NCBI GenBank assembly: GCA_016278505.1
Contig: JADQBQ010000016.1
Coordinates: 1 to 64,000 of the forward strand
Direction of reading: 5' to 3'
Source of the DNA: Clostridiales bacterium
GTDB taxonomy: Bacteria > Bacillota > Desulfotomaculia > Desulfotomaculales > VENG01
Length of the DNA stretch: 64,000 bases
In this document: positions 8,894 to 16,877 of the stretch, piece by piece
Position numbering within the stretch: position 1 is the stretch's first letter
How the letters are laid out: the number at the start of each line of letters is the position of its first letter
The notes under the pieces: generated by a model
Database searches by the model: none
What the model saw: only the letters and a program-made list of their open reading frames with translations
Told to the model about the DNA's origin: nothing
Translations under genes and position numbers: made by a program

Positions 8894-9961
8894 TTGAAAG
8901 AAGCCGAGGAATTTAAGGTAATCGAATGCAAGGGAAATCCTTATGAAATAGGCAGGCAGCACGGCGCGGCGTGCAGGGAAAATATCTTAAAATCTCTGGA
9001 GATGAATTTTGGTGCCCTTATACACGGGCAAAAGGCCACCAAAGAAGACGTGATTAACAATGCCCTGAAATTTCTCCCCAATGTAAAAAGCTTTGACCCG
9101 GCTATTATTGAGATGGTTAATGGGCAGGCAGACGGTGCCGGCATCAGCTTTGAAGAAGCTTTTTCGCTGAAATGCATGTTGGAACTGGGCTTATATTACA
9201 ACCAGATTATAGGCCTGTGCACATCCTTTGCCGCCACCGGAGATGCTACCGCAGACGGGAAGACCATCCTGGGGCAGAACATTGATTGGATGGCCGGCTT
9301 TCCCATGGACCTTTTAAAATTTGAACACAAAAGCGGACAGAAACAGCTTATTCTTTCCCTGGGCGGTATTGCCGAATACACCCTTAGCTCAGCCGGCTTT
9401 GGTATATGTGCAAACTCTGTATTTAACCCCGTGGAAGATTATTACATGGGTATCCCCCTGGGCTGTTACCTGCCCAAGGCCATGCGGCAGAAAAAAATGG
9501 GCGACGCCCTGGGTATCCTCTGCCTGGCCGCACGGGGCATAGGGTACTACCAGCTGGCCAGCGCCGAAGGTGATATGGCCGGTATAGAAAGCGTTCTGGA
9601 TGACTTTAATGTTTTACAGCCTGAAAATGATATGCTGGTTCATGCCAACCATTATCTAACGGACAACTTTAAAAAAGGGGACTGGGCATACATAATGCTG
9701 CCGGACAGCTACCTGCGTGTAACCCGCATGCAAAGGCTCATGGACAAGCAGCGCGGCAGCATCACCCCGCAGGTAATGATGGACATATTATCTGACCATA
9801 ACAACTACCCGGCTTCGATTTGCAGGCACGTGGACAACGACAAGCCGCCGCAATTCCGGTCGGAAACACTAGCTTCATTTATTATGGTTCCAGAAGACGG
9901 GGTAATGTATATTGCCTATGGGAACCCTTGTGAATACGAGTTTGTGGAATACAAATTATAA
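8894..9961 (+). CDS. Peptidase C45 / acyl-CoA:6-APA acyltransferase-family Ntn hydrolase
   Basis: An N-terminal-nucleophile hydrolase of the penicillin acyltransferase (AAT/C45) family. Members self-cleave before a cysteine and then hydrolyse or transfer acyl amides. The recognisable core is YEIGRQHG near the N-terminus and GLCTSFAATGDATADGKT...GQNIDW, where the Cys of LCTS (about residue 109 from the start used here) would become the catalytic N-terminus. The track start (TTG 8846) has no ribosome site; TTG at 8894 lies 9 bases after GAGGGGG and is preferred (355 aa), with ATG 8876 as an alternative. There is no signal peptide. It converges on the DUF35/thiolase operon, separated by 30 bp. 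The substrate is unknown; an N-acyl amide is plausible given the lipid context. Confidence 0.85.
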   Translation: MKEAEEFKVIECKGNPYEIGRQHGAACRENILKSLEMNFGALIHGQKATKEDVINNALKFLPNVKSFDPAIIEMVNGQADGAGISFEEAFSLKCMLELGLYYNQIIGLCTSFAATGDATADGKTILGQNIDWMAGFPMDLLKFEHKSGQKQLILSLGGIAEYTLSSAGFGICANSVFNPVEDYYMGIPLGCYLPKAMRQKKMGDALGILCLAARGIGYYQLASAEGDMAGIESVLDDFNVLQPENDMLVHANHYLTDNFKKGDWAYIMLPDSYLRVTRMQRLMDKQRGSITPQVMMDILSDHNNYPASICRHVDNDKPPQFRSETLASFIMVPEDGVMYIAYGNPCEYEFVEYKL

Positions 9962-9991
9962 TATTACTACCCAGCCTGCAACGAAGGTATG

Positions 9992-10408
9992 TCAGGCCGG
10001 GCTAAATTTAAACCCGTACCTGATTACCCCTTCTTCCTCATAAATTTTTCTGAATACTGCTTGTACCGACATGCCTATGGCAATCCCCTCTTCAGGGGGG
10101 TTAACCATCTGGGTAATCACCCGGGGGCCTTCTTCCAGCTCAACGATTAATACGGGATAGCTTCCCTTACACCGGGCTTCCGTTTCAAATTCGGGCGGTG
10201 CGCCACCCCCGGCAATTACAGTGTAGGAATATACCGCGCCCCTGCCGCTCAGCCGGACATCCTCAAAGCTTGCACCCTGCAAACAGTATTTGCACACCGC
10301 CTTAGGGGGAAAATTGATCTTACCACAGGACTTACAGAGCTTACCGGTTAACCTGTAGCGCTGGGGAACCGCCCTCTGGTACATGGGAATGGATATATGA
10401 GCGCTCAT
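9992..10408 (-). CDS. DUF35-type Zn-ribbon/OB-fold acyl-CoA-binding protein
   Basis: A small protein of the DUF35 family. A rubredoxin-like zinc ribbon with CKSCGK and CKYCLQ (two CxxC pairs, about residues 23-42) is followed by an OB fold (about 50-135: GRGAVYSYTVI, PVLIVELEEGPRVITQM). In archaea such proteins bridge thiolase and HMG-CoA synthase and pass the acyl-CoA between them; BbsA of toluene degradation pairs with a thiolase in the same way. Here it is the last of three minus-strand genes after the thiolase and the HMG-CoA-synthase-like gene (14-bp gap), so a complex with both is the natural reading. The length of 138 aa is typical. The assignment to family is firm; the pathway is inferred. 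Confidence 0.9.
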   Translation of the reverse strand: MSAHISIPMYQRAVPQRYRLTGKLCKSCGKINFPPKAVCKYCLQGASFEDVRLSGRGAVYSYTVIAGGGAPPEFETEARCKGSYPVLIVELEEGPRVITQMVNPPEEGIAIGMSVQAVFRKIYEEEGVIRYGFKFSPA

Positions 10409-10422
10409 ATTATCACCTCTGA

Positions 10423-11427
10423 TCAGATACTTCTTTTTTGCTTCAGGTATTGGATATAGCTAATATATCTTTTGTACCCAAGCACAGCCTCGAAAACAAC
10501 GCTTTTGGGCACGGGTGTTTCCAAACAAAAGCTAAGGGCTTGGCTTCCGGAACCCGAGCCGTGGGAAGAAATCAATATACAGTCCCCGGCACAGGCTGAT
10601 TCCAGTACCCGGCATAAACCCAGCAAAGACGAACAGGCCCCGGTATCACCGGTGTAGGGATAAACAACCCCCTCTTTTATCTGCTCATCTGTGCAGCCCA
10701 TCTTTTTGGCCAAAGCAGTAGCGCTTTTGGCATCTGCCTGGTGTAAAACCACATGACGGTAATCCGTCAGGTTCCGGCCCAATTTATTAGCCAGCCCTGT
10801 TACCGCACCCTTGACCGTTTCATTATAGTCAAGCATGGCAAAGGTTTTCACTCCGATATCCCGGATATCTGTTTCCCCCGGCAACCGGTAGCGCAAGCCC
10901 ATGGCTTCCCCGGATTGGGCATAAACGCCTTCAAATACCAGGCCCGGCTCATCTTTAGCAAGCACAAAGGCACAGGCGGCGGCACCGAAGCCGTGCTCCA
11001 GGTCCACATCAGGCCCGGACACCGGAGCATCGGATACAACTACCAGGGCATATGGCTGTTCCGTTTGGTCCAGCAGGGACAGCGCCGTAAGGAGAGATTC
11101 GGTGCCCGACACGGTGGAATTGCTATGTTGGGCAGTGAGCACATTTTTTTCCAGTCCCAGCGCCTCCACCAGCGTACCGGCCTGCGCCTTTTCCTGGTAA
11201 GGGAAACCGGTGGACGCCACGGTGACCACACCTACGCGGGAAACATCAATCCCCGCCAAAGCGACCCTGGACGCTTCCACCGCCATAGTGATCACATCCT
11301 CATCTATGTCTAAAACCGTTTTTTCCCTCATGCCGGCAGAGCATCTGCCCAGGGCACTCAGATATTCATCCCGCTTGATCCGCAGGTACGGCAGGTAGAC
11401 TCCACAGGATATAATACTCTTGGTCAT
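10423..11427 (-). CDS. HMG-CoA synthase / KASIII-like condensing enzyme, apparent loss of catalytic Cys
   Basis: A thiolase-fold protein closest in layout to archaeal 3-hydroxy-3-methylglutaryl-CoA synthase: short N-terminus SCGVYLPYLRI, the DEDVITMAVEA segment, VVLHQADAK holding the active-site His, and the glycine-rich end SSHGSGSGSQALSF. The nucleophile segment, which in MvaS reads like ACKAGT, appears here as STVSGT (about residues 104-109), so the expected Cys seems replaced. It may be a non-catalytic partner or may use another chemistry. At 334 aa it is slightly shorter than archaeal MvaS (about 350). Its ATG overlaps the thiolase stop (TAATG), so translation is coupled. No other mevalonate gene is present in the window. 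Confidence 0.75.
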   Translation of the reverse strand: MTKSIISCGVYLPYLRIKRDEYLSALGRCSAGMREKTVLDIDEDVITMAVEASRVALAGIDVSRVGVVTVASTGFPYQEKAQAGTLVEALGLEKNVLTAQHSNSTVSGTESLLTALSLLDQTEQPYALVVVSDAPVSGPDVDLEHGFGAAACAFVLAKDEPGLVFEGVYAQSGEAMGLRYRLPGETDIRDIGVKTFAMLDYNETVKGAVTGLANKLGRNLTDYRHVVLHQADAKSATALAKKMGCTDEQIKEGVVYPYTGDTGACSSLLGLCRVLESACAGDCILISSHGSGSGSQALSFCLETPVPKSVVFEAVLGYKRYISYIQYLKQKRSI

Positions 11428-12614
11428 TAGGCATCCCCCCTCTGATAAATGAATACCGCGGCTGTTCCTCCGGAACCACCTACATTGTGGGATAAAGCGT
11501 ACCTGGCATTTTTAATCTGCCGGCTGGGCTCTTGGGCCTCATCCCGCAGTTGTTTAAATACTTCGCTAGCCATACCGCACCCGGTAGCACCAATGGGGTG
11601 CCCTTTGGCCTTTAAGCCGCCGCTGGCATTAACCGGCAGTTTGCCATCCGCCCGGGTAAAACCTTCTTCCAATAAGTACTGCGCCAGTCCCTCCTCGGCA
11701 AAGCCTAAATCACCGTAAGCCAATATCTCAGCAATGGTAAAACAATCGTGTACCTCAGCGAAATTTATATCTTCGGGTCCGACACCGGCCTGCTTATACG
11801 CCTCAGTAGCTGCCCTGCGGGTTGCAAGCAGCCTGGTCATGCTGTCCCGGTCGTGTATGGCCAAATAATCACTGGCCGCTCCGAAACCTTTTAGATAAAC
11901 CGGCTTATTAGTAAACTCTTTGGCAATCTTGGCGTTGCACAGCAGTACTACCGCCGCACCATCTGAGGTAGGGCTGCAATCCCATACGTTAAAGGGATGA
12001 GCCACCGGGACACCCTGCATGGCCTGTTCAATTGTTATTTCTTTACGGAACTGGGCTTTGGGGTTGGCTACCGCGTGGCAGTGGTTTTTTGCCGCTACCA
12101 TCGATAGATGCTCCCTTTTTAGACCATATTCGTGCATATACCTGGATGCCATCAGGGCATAGATGCCGGCAAAGGTGGAACCGGCCAGTCGCTCATACTC
12201 TGTATCTCCGGATACCCCCAACCAGTAACGGCCTTTGTTGGAAGAAACATCCCGCATCTTTTCCACACCTGCGGCCAACACCATGTCAAATTTACCGGAG
12301 GCCACCGCGCAGGCAGCGTTATATAAGGCATACCCTCCTGAGGCACAGGCATTTTCAATGCGTACCGCATTAACGTGCGGCAGGCCCACATGACCCATAA
12401 GCAGCGGGGCCAGCTGGCCCAGTTGAAATCCGCTGCCTGCGCTCAGACTGCCGATATAGGCGGCCCCTATCCGCTGCTGCTCCAGGCCCCGATCTACACT
12501 CTGCAGCATTTCCAGGTAAGCTTCTGCAAACAGTTCTTTTACGCCCATGCCGGGAAAATCACCGTATTTGGTCTGCCCGGCACCAATAATGGCCACATTT
12601 TCCACCCGAGTCAC
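11427..12614 (-). CDS. SCP-x-type thiolase (acetyl-CoA acetyltransferase family)
   Basis: A thiolase-superfamily enzyme of the lipid-transfer-protein/SCP-x branch, the type that partners DUF35 proteins. Visible motifs are the nucleophile ENACASGG (Cys near residue 87), the His motif HDCFTIAE, GHPIGATG, and the end NVGGSGGTAA, which replaces the CxG motif of classical thiolases as usual in this branch. The length of 395 aa is typical. It heads a three-gene unit with the HMGCS-like and DUF35 genes, in the same order as archaeal acetoacetyl-CoA/HMG-CoA operons. Cleavage or condensation of a 3-oxoacyl-CoA is the expected reaction; direction and chain length are not readable. It lies just downstream of the large beta-oxidation operon, beyond a 14-bp inverted repeat. 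Confidence 0.88.
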   Translation of the reverse strand: MTRVENVAIIGAGQTKYGDFPGMGVKELFAEAYLEMLQSVDRGLEQQRIGAAYIGSLSAGSGFQLGQLAPLLMGHVGLPHVNAVRIENACASGGYALYNAACAVASGKFDMVLAAGVEKMRDVSSNKGRYWLGVSGDTEYERLAGSTFAGIYALMASRYMHEYGLKREHLSMVAAKNHCHAVANPKAQFRKEITIEQAMQGVPVAHPFNVWDCSPTSDGAAVVLLCNAKIAKEFTNKPVYLKGFGAASDYLAIHDRDSMTRLLATRRAATEAYKQAGVGPEDINFAEVHDCFTIAEILAYGDLGFAEEGLAQYLLEEGFTRADGKLPVNASGGLKAKGHPIGATGCGMASEVFKQLRDEAQEPSRQIKNARYALSHNVGGSGGTAAVFIYQRGDA

Positions 12615-12631
12615 CTTCTTTCTTCCACAAC

Positions 12632-12661
12632 ATTCTATCTTCGCACAGCCTGTAAGCTCAA
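12632..12661 (-). promoter_or_regulatory. Possible sigma-A promoter for the thiolase/HMGCS-like/DUF35 unit
   Basis: On the minus strand TTGAGC, an 18-base spacer and TAGAAT lie just upstream of the thiolase start at 12614. The match is moderate, and this unit lacks the sigma-54 element of its neighbours. Confidence 0.4.
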
Positions 12662-12676
12662 AATAAGTGCGACTAA

Positions 12677-12725
12677 GGTTCAGATGGGGTCCTTGTACCC
12701 GGAGGGTGAAAACCCCATCTGAACC
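12677..12725. terminator. 14-bp perfect inverted repeat, probable operon boundary
   Basis: GGTTCAGATGGGGT (12677-12690) and ACCCCATCTGAACC (12712-12725) form a strong stem right after the stop of the acyl-CoA dehydrogenase gene. No T-run follows on either strand, so it may work as an RNA-stabilising end or a Rho-assisted stop and not as a classic intrinsic terminator. Confidence 0.6.
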
Positions 12726-12734
12726 AAGTCTTCT

Positions 12735-13889
12735 TTATATCTCCATTTCTTTTAGCAGCTCACCGGCTATCACCATGCGCTGAATTTCATTGGTTCCCTC
12801 GTAAATGCGGGTCAGCCTGGCATCCCGGTAAAAACGTTCCACCGGAAATTCCTTCATATATCCCATGCCGCCGTGTACCTGAACCGCCTTGTCAGCCACT
12901 CGTCCCAGGGCTTCGGAGGCAAACAGTTTTACCATGGGGCCTTCTTTCATCACCGGTTTGCCCTGGTCAACCATCCAGGCCACCCGGTAAGTCAGGGCCC
13001 GGGCTGCTTCGGTGTCGGTGGCCATTTCCGCCAGCATCCACTGGATAGCCTGAAAAGCGGCAATTGGTTGGCCGAACTGCACCCGCTGTTGCGCGTATTT
13101 GGCCGACAGCTCAATTAATTTGTCACAGGCGCCCACACAGCGGGCGCCCAGGGCCACCCGGCCTTTGCTCAATATTTTCAGTGCGCTGGAGTAACCTTTG
13201 CCTTCCAGCCCCAGCACATTTTCCCTGGGTACTTCACAGTCCTCAAAAATTACCTCCGAGGTATGCGAGCCGCGCAGGCCCATCTTCTTTTCAACAGTAC
13301 CTATGGAAAAGCCCGGAAAGTCTTTTCCCACTACAAATGCAGTGAAGCCACCACGGGCACCTTTTTCCTTGTCCGTTACGGCAATAACGGTAAATACATC
13401 TGCTTCAGGAGCATTGGTGATAAAGTGCTTCATGCCGTTTAAAATCCACTTGTCGCCCTTTAAAACAGCGGAGGTTTTCATATTGGTGGCATCCGACCCG
13501 GAATCGGGTTCGGTAAGGGCGAAAGCACCCAATTTTTCCCCGCTGGCCAGTCCGGGTAGATATTTTTGTTTGATCTCCTCCCCGGCCAGTTCTAAAATAC
13601 CGGTGGTACCGATGCCCGTGTGGGCAGCAATATAAGTAGTGAAACTCATATTGGCCCGGCCCAGCTCTTCCAGCAGCAGGCATTTTTCCACCATGTTCAG
13701 GCCCAGCCCACCATATTGTTCCGGGATGCTTATGCCGAAAAGTCCCATCTCCCTGGCCTGGTCAATCAGGTGGCGGGGAATACGGTCTTCATCTTCTATT
13801 TGCATAGAACAAGGTTCCACTTCGTTATCCACAAAATCGCGAATAGTGCGCTTCATGTCTCTCATTTCATCAGTCAGGCTAAAGTCCAC
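12735..13889 (-). CDS. Acyl-CoA dehydrogenase (short/medium-chain type)
   Basis: A FAD enzyme that makes 2-enoyl-CoA from acyl-CoA in the cytoplasm and passes electrons to ETF. It has the full family order: N-terminal helical domain, the FAD/substrate loop FALTEPDSGSDATNMKT, the beta-domain with LRGSHTSEVIFEDC, and the C-terminal helical domain with QVHGGMGYMKEFPVERFYRDARLTRIYEGTNEIQ. The Glu of YEGTNEIQ is the likely catalytic base. The track start lies upstream of GAGGGGGG; the GTG at 13889 is placed correctly and gives MDFSLTDEM..., 384 aa. It is the last gene of the five-gene minus-strand operon starting at 18716. No etfAB genes are in the window. Chain specificity cannot be read. Confidence 0.93.
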   Translation of the reverse strand: MDFSLTDEMRDMKRTIRDFVDNEVEPCSMQIEDEDRIPRHLIDQAREMGLFGISIPEQYGGLGLNMVEKCLLLEELGRANMSFTTYIAAHTGIGTTGILELAGEEIKQKYLPGLASGEKLGAFALTEPDSGSDATNMKTSAVLKGDKWILNGMKHFITNAPEADVFTVIAVTDKEKGARGGFTAFVVGKDFPGFSIGTVEKKMGLRGSHTSEVIFEDCEVPRENVLGLEGKGYSSALKILSKGRVALGARCVGACDKLIELSAKYAQQRVQFGQPIAAFQAIQWMLAEMATDTEAARALTYRVAWMVDQGKPVMKEGPMVKLFASEALGRVADKAVQVHGGMGYMKEFPVERFYRDARLTRIYEGTNEIQRMVIAGELLKEMEI

Positions 13890-13938
13890 AGCTGGTCCCC
13901 CCTCGTACTGATTAGTCAATTAAATCCTAAAAGGAAAT

Positions 13939-14718
13939 TTATTTACTTTTAAAGTCAGGATTGCGCTTTTCCAGGAAGGCGGTTGTGCCTTCAATACGGT
14001 CTTCGGTGGAAAAGGCAATTGTCTGGGCCAACTTTTCAAAAAGCAGTCCGGAGTGAATATCAGTATTAGCGCCCACATTAATAGAGGCTTTAGCCAGGCT
14101 GACCGCCATGGGCCCCTTGCCCAGTATTTTATTAGCCATTTCTTTGGCCGCCGGCAATAAGTCTTCACTCTGCTCTACTACTTTATTTACCAGGCCAATT
14201 TCTCTGGCTTCCCGGGCGCTGATAATATCACCGGTAAAAATAAGTTCCTTGGCCTTGCCTATACCCACAACTCTCTGCAGGCGCTGGGTGCCTCCGGCCC
14301 CGGGGATGATGCCCAGATTAACCTCGGGCTGGCCCAGTTTGGAGCTACTGGTGGCGATTCTTATGTCACAGGCCAGTGCCAACTCGCACCCGCCACCCAG
14401 GGCAAACCCGTCGATGGCGGCAATTACCGGTTTATCAAGGTTCTCCACATCATTTAATGTTTCCTGAGCTTCACTTTTCAACACTTCCAGGGTTTCGCGC
14501 TCACTTAGGGTGCGAATATCCGCTCCGGATGCAAATGCTTTACCGCCCGCCCCGGTAATGATGACCACGCGCACATCCTGGTCATAACGACAGTCCCGGG
14601 CGGCCCGGCGAATTTCCGCCCATGTTTTAGAATCCAGTGCATTACGCACTTCCGGGCGGTTTAAAGTAATGACGGCAATATGCCCTTCTTTTTGCAATAG
14701 CAAATTTTGAAATTCCAT
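13939..14718 (-). CDS. Enoyl-CoA hydratase/isomerase (crotonase)
   Basis: A crotonase-fold enzyme adding water to 2-enoyl-CoA. The oxyanion-hole segments are visible as GKAFASGADI and DGFALGGGCELALACD. The two catalytic glutamates fit GGCELALACD and QPEVNLGIIPGAGGTQRL. The C-terminus ends in the usual TTAFLEKRNPDF. The ATG at 14718 follows GGAAGGGA; the track start (14742) includes extra residues without a ribosome site. The length is then 259 aa, typical of the family. It lies between the thiolase and the acyl-CoA dehydrogenase, with gaps of 50 bp each, in the sigma-54-preceded minus-strand operon. A paralogue lies at 20088-20861 in the divergent operon. Confidence 0.93.
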   Translation of the reverse strand: MEFQNLLLQKEGHIAVITLNRPEVRNALDSKTWAEIRRAARDCRYDQDVRVVIITGAGGKAFASGADIRTLSERETLEVLKSEAQETLNDVENLDKPVIAAIDGFALGGGCELALACDIRIATSSSKLGQPEVNLGIIPGAGGTQRLQRVVGIGKAKELIFTGDIISAREAREIGLVNKVVEQSEDLLPAAKEMANKILGKGPMAVSLAKASINVGANTDIHSGLLFEKLAQTIAFSTEDRIEGTTAFLEKRNPDFKSK

Positions 14719-14768
14719 AGAAGTCCCTTCCTTTGATAACAATTCTTAAATCTATTTATAGGTAATTG

Positions 14769-15953
14769 CTAGCCAACCCACTCCCATATGGCCGCAGCAC
14801 CCTGCCCATGCCCTATACACATGCTCTCCACTGCGTACTTTGCACCGTAATAGGGCATCTCGTGCATAATAGTTGTGGCTATACGGGCGCCGGTGCAGCC
14901 CAGAGGGTGACCCAGTGCAATGCCGCTGCCTCTGGGATTAAGAAGTGGGTGGTTCCTAATGCCTAATTGTTCAACGCAATATAGAGCCTGGGAGGCAAAG
15001 GCTTCATTTATTTCCCACAGGTCAATCTGATCTATGGTCATACCGGCCTGCTTCAACGCCTTGGGAATGGCCACCGCCGGGCCGATACCCATAATCTGTG
15101 GATCAACCCCGACAACTGCGTAAGTTACCAGTCTCATTTTGGGTTTTAATCCCAGCTCCTTAATTTTTTCCTTGCTGGCCACCAGTACAGTAGCTGCGGC
15201 ATCGTTGGTCTGGCTGGCGTTGCCGGCGGTAACGGTAGCCTTTTCATCCTGCATAAATACGGGCTCTAACTTGGCCAGTGTCTCCATTGTGGTACCGGGT
15301 CTAATGCCCTGGTCCCGGTTGACCACCATTTTTTCGGCACCCCCGTCACCGGTAGGCACAACGGCTTCAATGGGCAATATTTCTTCCTGAAACAGGCCTT
15401 CCACAGTGGCTTGATGGGCTTTAGTATGACTTTCCACGGCAAACTGATCCTGTTTTTCCCTACCGATATTGAACTTGCGGGCTACCATCTCAGCCGTGTA
15501 GCCCATGGAACTGGCATTGGGGTCGCAGAATTCCCCCAGCCTGGGATTGGGATTTGCTCCCATACCCATGGGAATATGGGTCATGTGCTGCACTCCGCCG
15601 GCAATGATCATGTCAGCCCATCCCATGGCGATGGTGGAAACCGCAAAGGCTATAGTCTGCAAGCCTGATGAACAGAATCGATCCACCGTGCAGCCCGGCA
15701 CACTGTAAGGCATGCCGGCCATAATCGTTGCGTAACGGCCTATATTCGCGCCCATTTCCCCGGTAAGGGCGGTGCCGCCCAACAAAACATCATCTACTTG
15801 CTCTCTCTTAGCGCCCGCTATGTCTGCCCGTTCCAAGACCGAATTAATTACTTTGGCGGCTAAATCATCGGCTCTTATATTGCTAAACCATGATTTTTTG
15901 CCCGCCTTGGCTATGCCTGTGCGCACCCCTTCAACCAGATAAACCTCTCTCAT
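14769..15953 (-). CDS. Acetyl-CoA C-acyltransferase (classical thiolase)
   Basis: A classical degradative or biosynthetic thiolase of 394 aa acting on 3-oxoacyl-CoA. Motifs: nucleophile region VDRFCSSGLQT (Cys near 88), NEAFASQ, GHPLGCTGARIATT with the active-site His, and the terminal CIGHGQGAA holding the second Cys. The end differs slightly from the common CIGGGQG. The ATG follows GGAGGTAAAG. It is the third gene of the five-gene operon, after the 3-hydroxyacyl-CoA dehydrogenase (26-bp gap), and supplies the last step of the spiral. This window also has an SCP-x-type thiolase at 11427-12614; the two belong to different branches, so they are not recent duplicates. Confidence 0.93.
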   Translation of the reverse strand: MREVYLVEGVRTGIAKAGKKSWFSNIRADDLAAKVINSVLERADIAGAKREQVDDVLLGGTALTGEMGANIGRYATIMAGMPYSVPGCTVDRFCSSGLQTIAFAVSTIAMGWADMIIAGGVQHMTHIPMGMGANPNPRLGEFCDPNASSMGYTAEMVARKFNIGREKQDQFAVESHTKAHQATVEGLFQEEILPIEAVVPTGDGGAEKMVVNRDQGIRPGTTMETLAKLEPVFMQDEKATVTAGNASQTNDAAATVLVASKEKIKELGLKPKMRLVTYAVVGVDPQIMGIGPAVAIPKALKQAGMTIDQIDLWEINEAFASQALYCVEQLGIRNHPLLNPRGSGIALGHPLGCTGARIATTIMHEMPYYGAKYAVESMCIGHGQGAAAIWEWVG

Positions 15954-15979
15954 GTCAATCTTTACCTCCTCTGCACGGT

Positions 15980-16849
15980 CTATTTACAGTAGTTATAAAA
16001 TCCCTTTCCGGTTTTGCGTCCCCATTCTTTGTTCACAAATTTCTCCACAACAATGGGTGAGGGTTTATACTTAGGGTCACCTGTTTCCTGGTAGCGCTCC
16101 ATGCCAACATAGTAAGTAAGATCTATACCGGTGAGATCAAGGAGCCTAAACGGTCCCATGGGGTGACCCAGGGCATGTACCACCGCAGCGTCGATATCCT
16201 CCGGCGAAGCCACACCCATGTCGTGAATATACAGGGCTTCAGTTTTTATGGCCGACACAATTCGGTTGACCAAAAAACCGTATATTTCTTTTTGCAGCAT
16301 AACGGGTATCTTACCCATCTTTTTACATACATCCATTACTGTTTCCACGGTCTCATCGGATACATGCGCTCCCTTGACCACTTCCACCAGCTTCATGGCC
16401 AGTGCCGGGTTGAAAAAGTGCATGTTGCATACCTGGGCCGGGCGTTTGGTAACACCGGCTATTTTAGAACTGACGATGTAGGAGCTGTTGGTGGCTAAAA
16501 TAGTATGTGGCGGACAGATTCTGTCCAGGTCGGCAAATATTTTGTGTTTAAGATTAAGTTTTTCGATGGCAGCCTCGATTACCATGTCGGCATCTTGTGC
16601 TGCTTCTGTTAAATCACCGGTAAAGGATATCCTGGCCCGGGCAGCCCGGGCCTCATCCTCGGCAAGTTTACCCTTGGCTACCCTCTCCGGCAGGTAAGTA
16701 TCAGCAAATTTTTCCGCCATTGTTAAAATTTCTTCGCTTATGTCGGTACATATAACTTTGTAGCCTGCCAGGGCCGCAGAAAGGGCTATCTGGTGCCCCA
16801 TATTGCCCGCCCCGACCACACAAATATTCTTAACTTCAACACTTGCCAT
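15980..16849 (-). CDS. 3-hydroxyacyl-CoA (3-hydroxybutyryl-CoA) dehydrogenase
   Basis: A NAD(P)-dependent dehydrogenase oxidising L-3-hydroxyacyl-CoA. The N-terminal Rossmann domain carries VVGAGNMGHQIA at about residues 10-21. The middle has the catalytic His in NMHFFNPALAMKLVEV and the following NRIVSAIKTEA. The C-terminal helical domain includes HPMGPFRLLDLTGIDLTYYV. The start ATG at 16849 has a GGGGTG site; the track ORF extends into the upstream gene. It is then 289 aa, normal for the stand-alone enzyme. The closest relative in the window is at 19153-20028, with long identical stretches (for example LQKEIYGFLVNRIVSAI), so the two are paralogues split between the divergent operons. Confidence 0.94.
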   Translation of the reverse strand: MASVEVKNICVVGAGNMGHQIALSAALAGYKVICTDISEEILTMAEKFADTYLPERVAKGKLAEDEARAARARISFTGDLTEAAQDADMVIEAAIEKLNLKHKIFADLDRICPPHTILATNSSYIVSSKIAGVTKRPAQVCNMHFFNPALAMKLVEVVKGAHVSDETVETVMDVCKKMGKIPVMLQKEIYGFLVNRIVSAIKTEALYIHDMGVASPEDIDAAVVHALGHPMGPFRLLDLTGIDLTYYVGMERYQETGDPKYKPSPIVVEKFVNKEWGRKTGKGFYNYCK

Positions 16850-16877
16850 GCTTATACACCCCTTTAATTCTGTAATG

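Noticed and set aside
10753-11313. Open frame of 186 aa on the plus strand
   Set aside because: It lies wholly opposite the HMGCS-like gene, whose motifs are clear. It has no ribosome site and an atypical composition.
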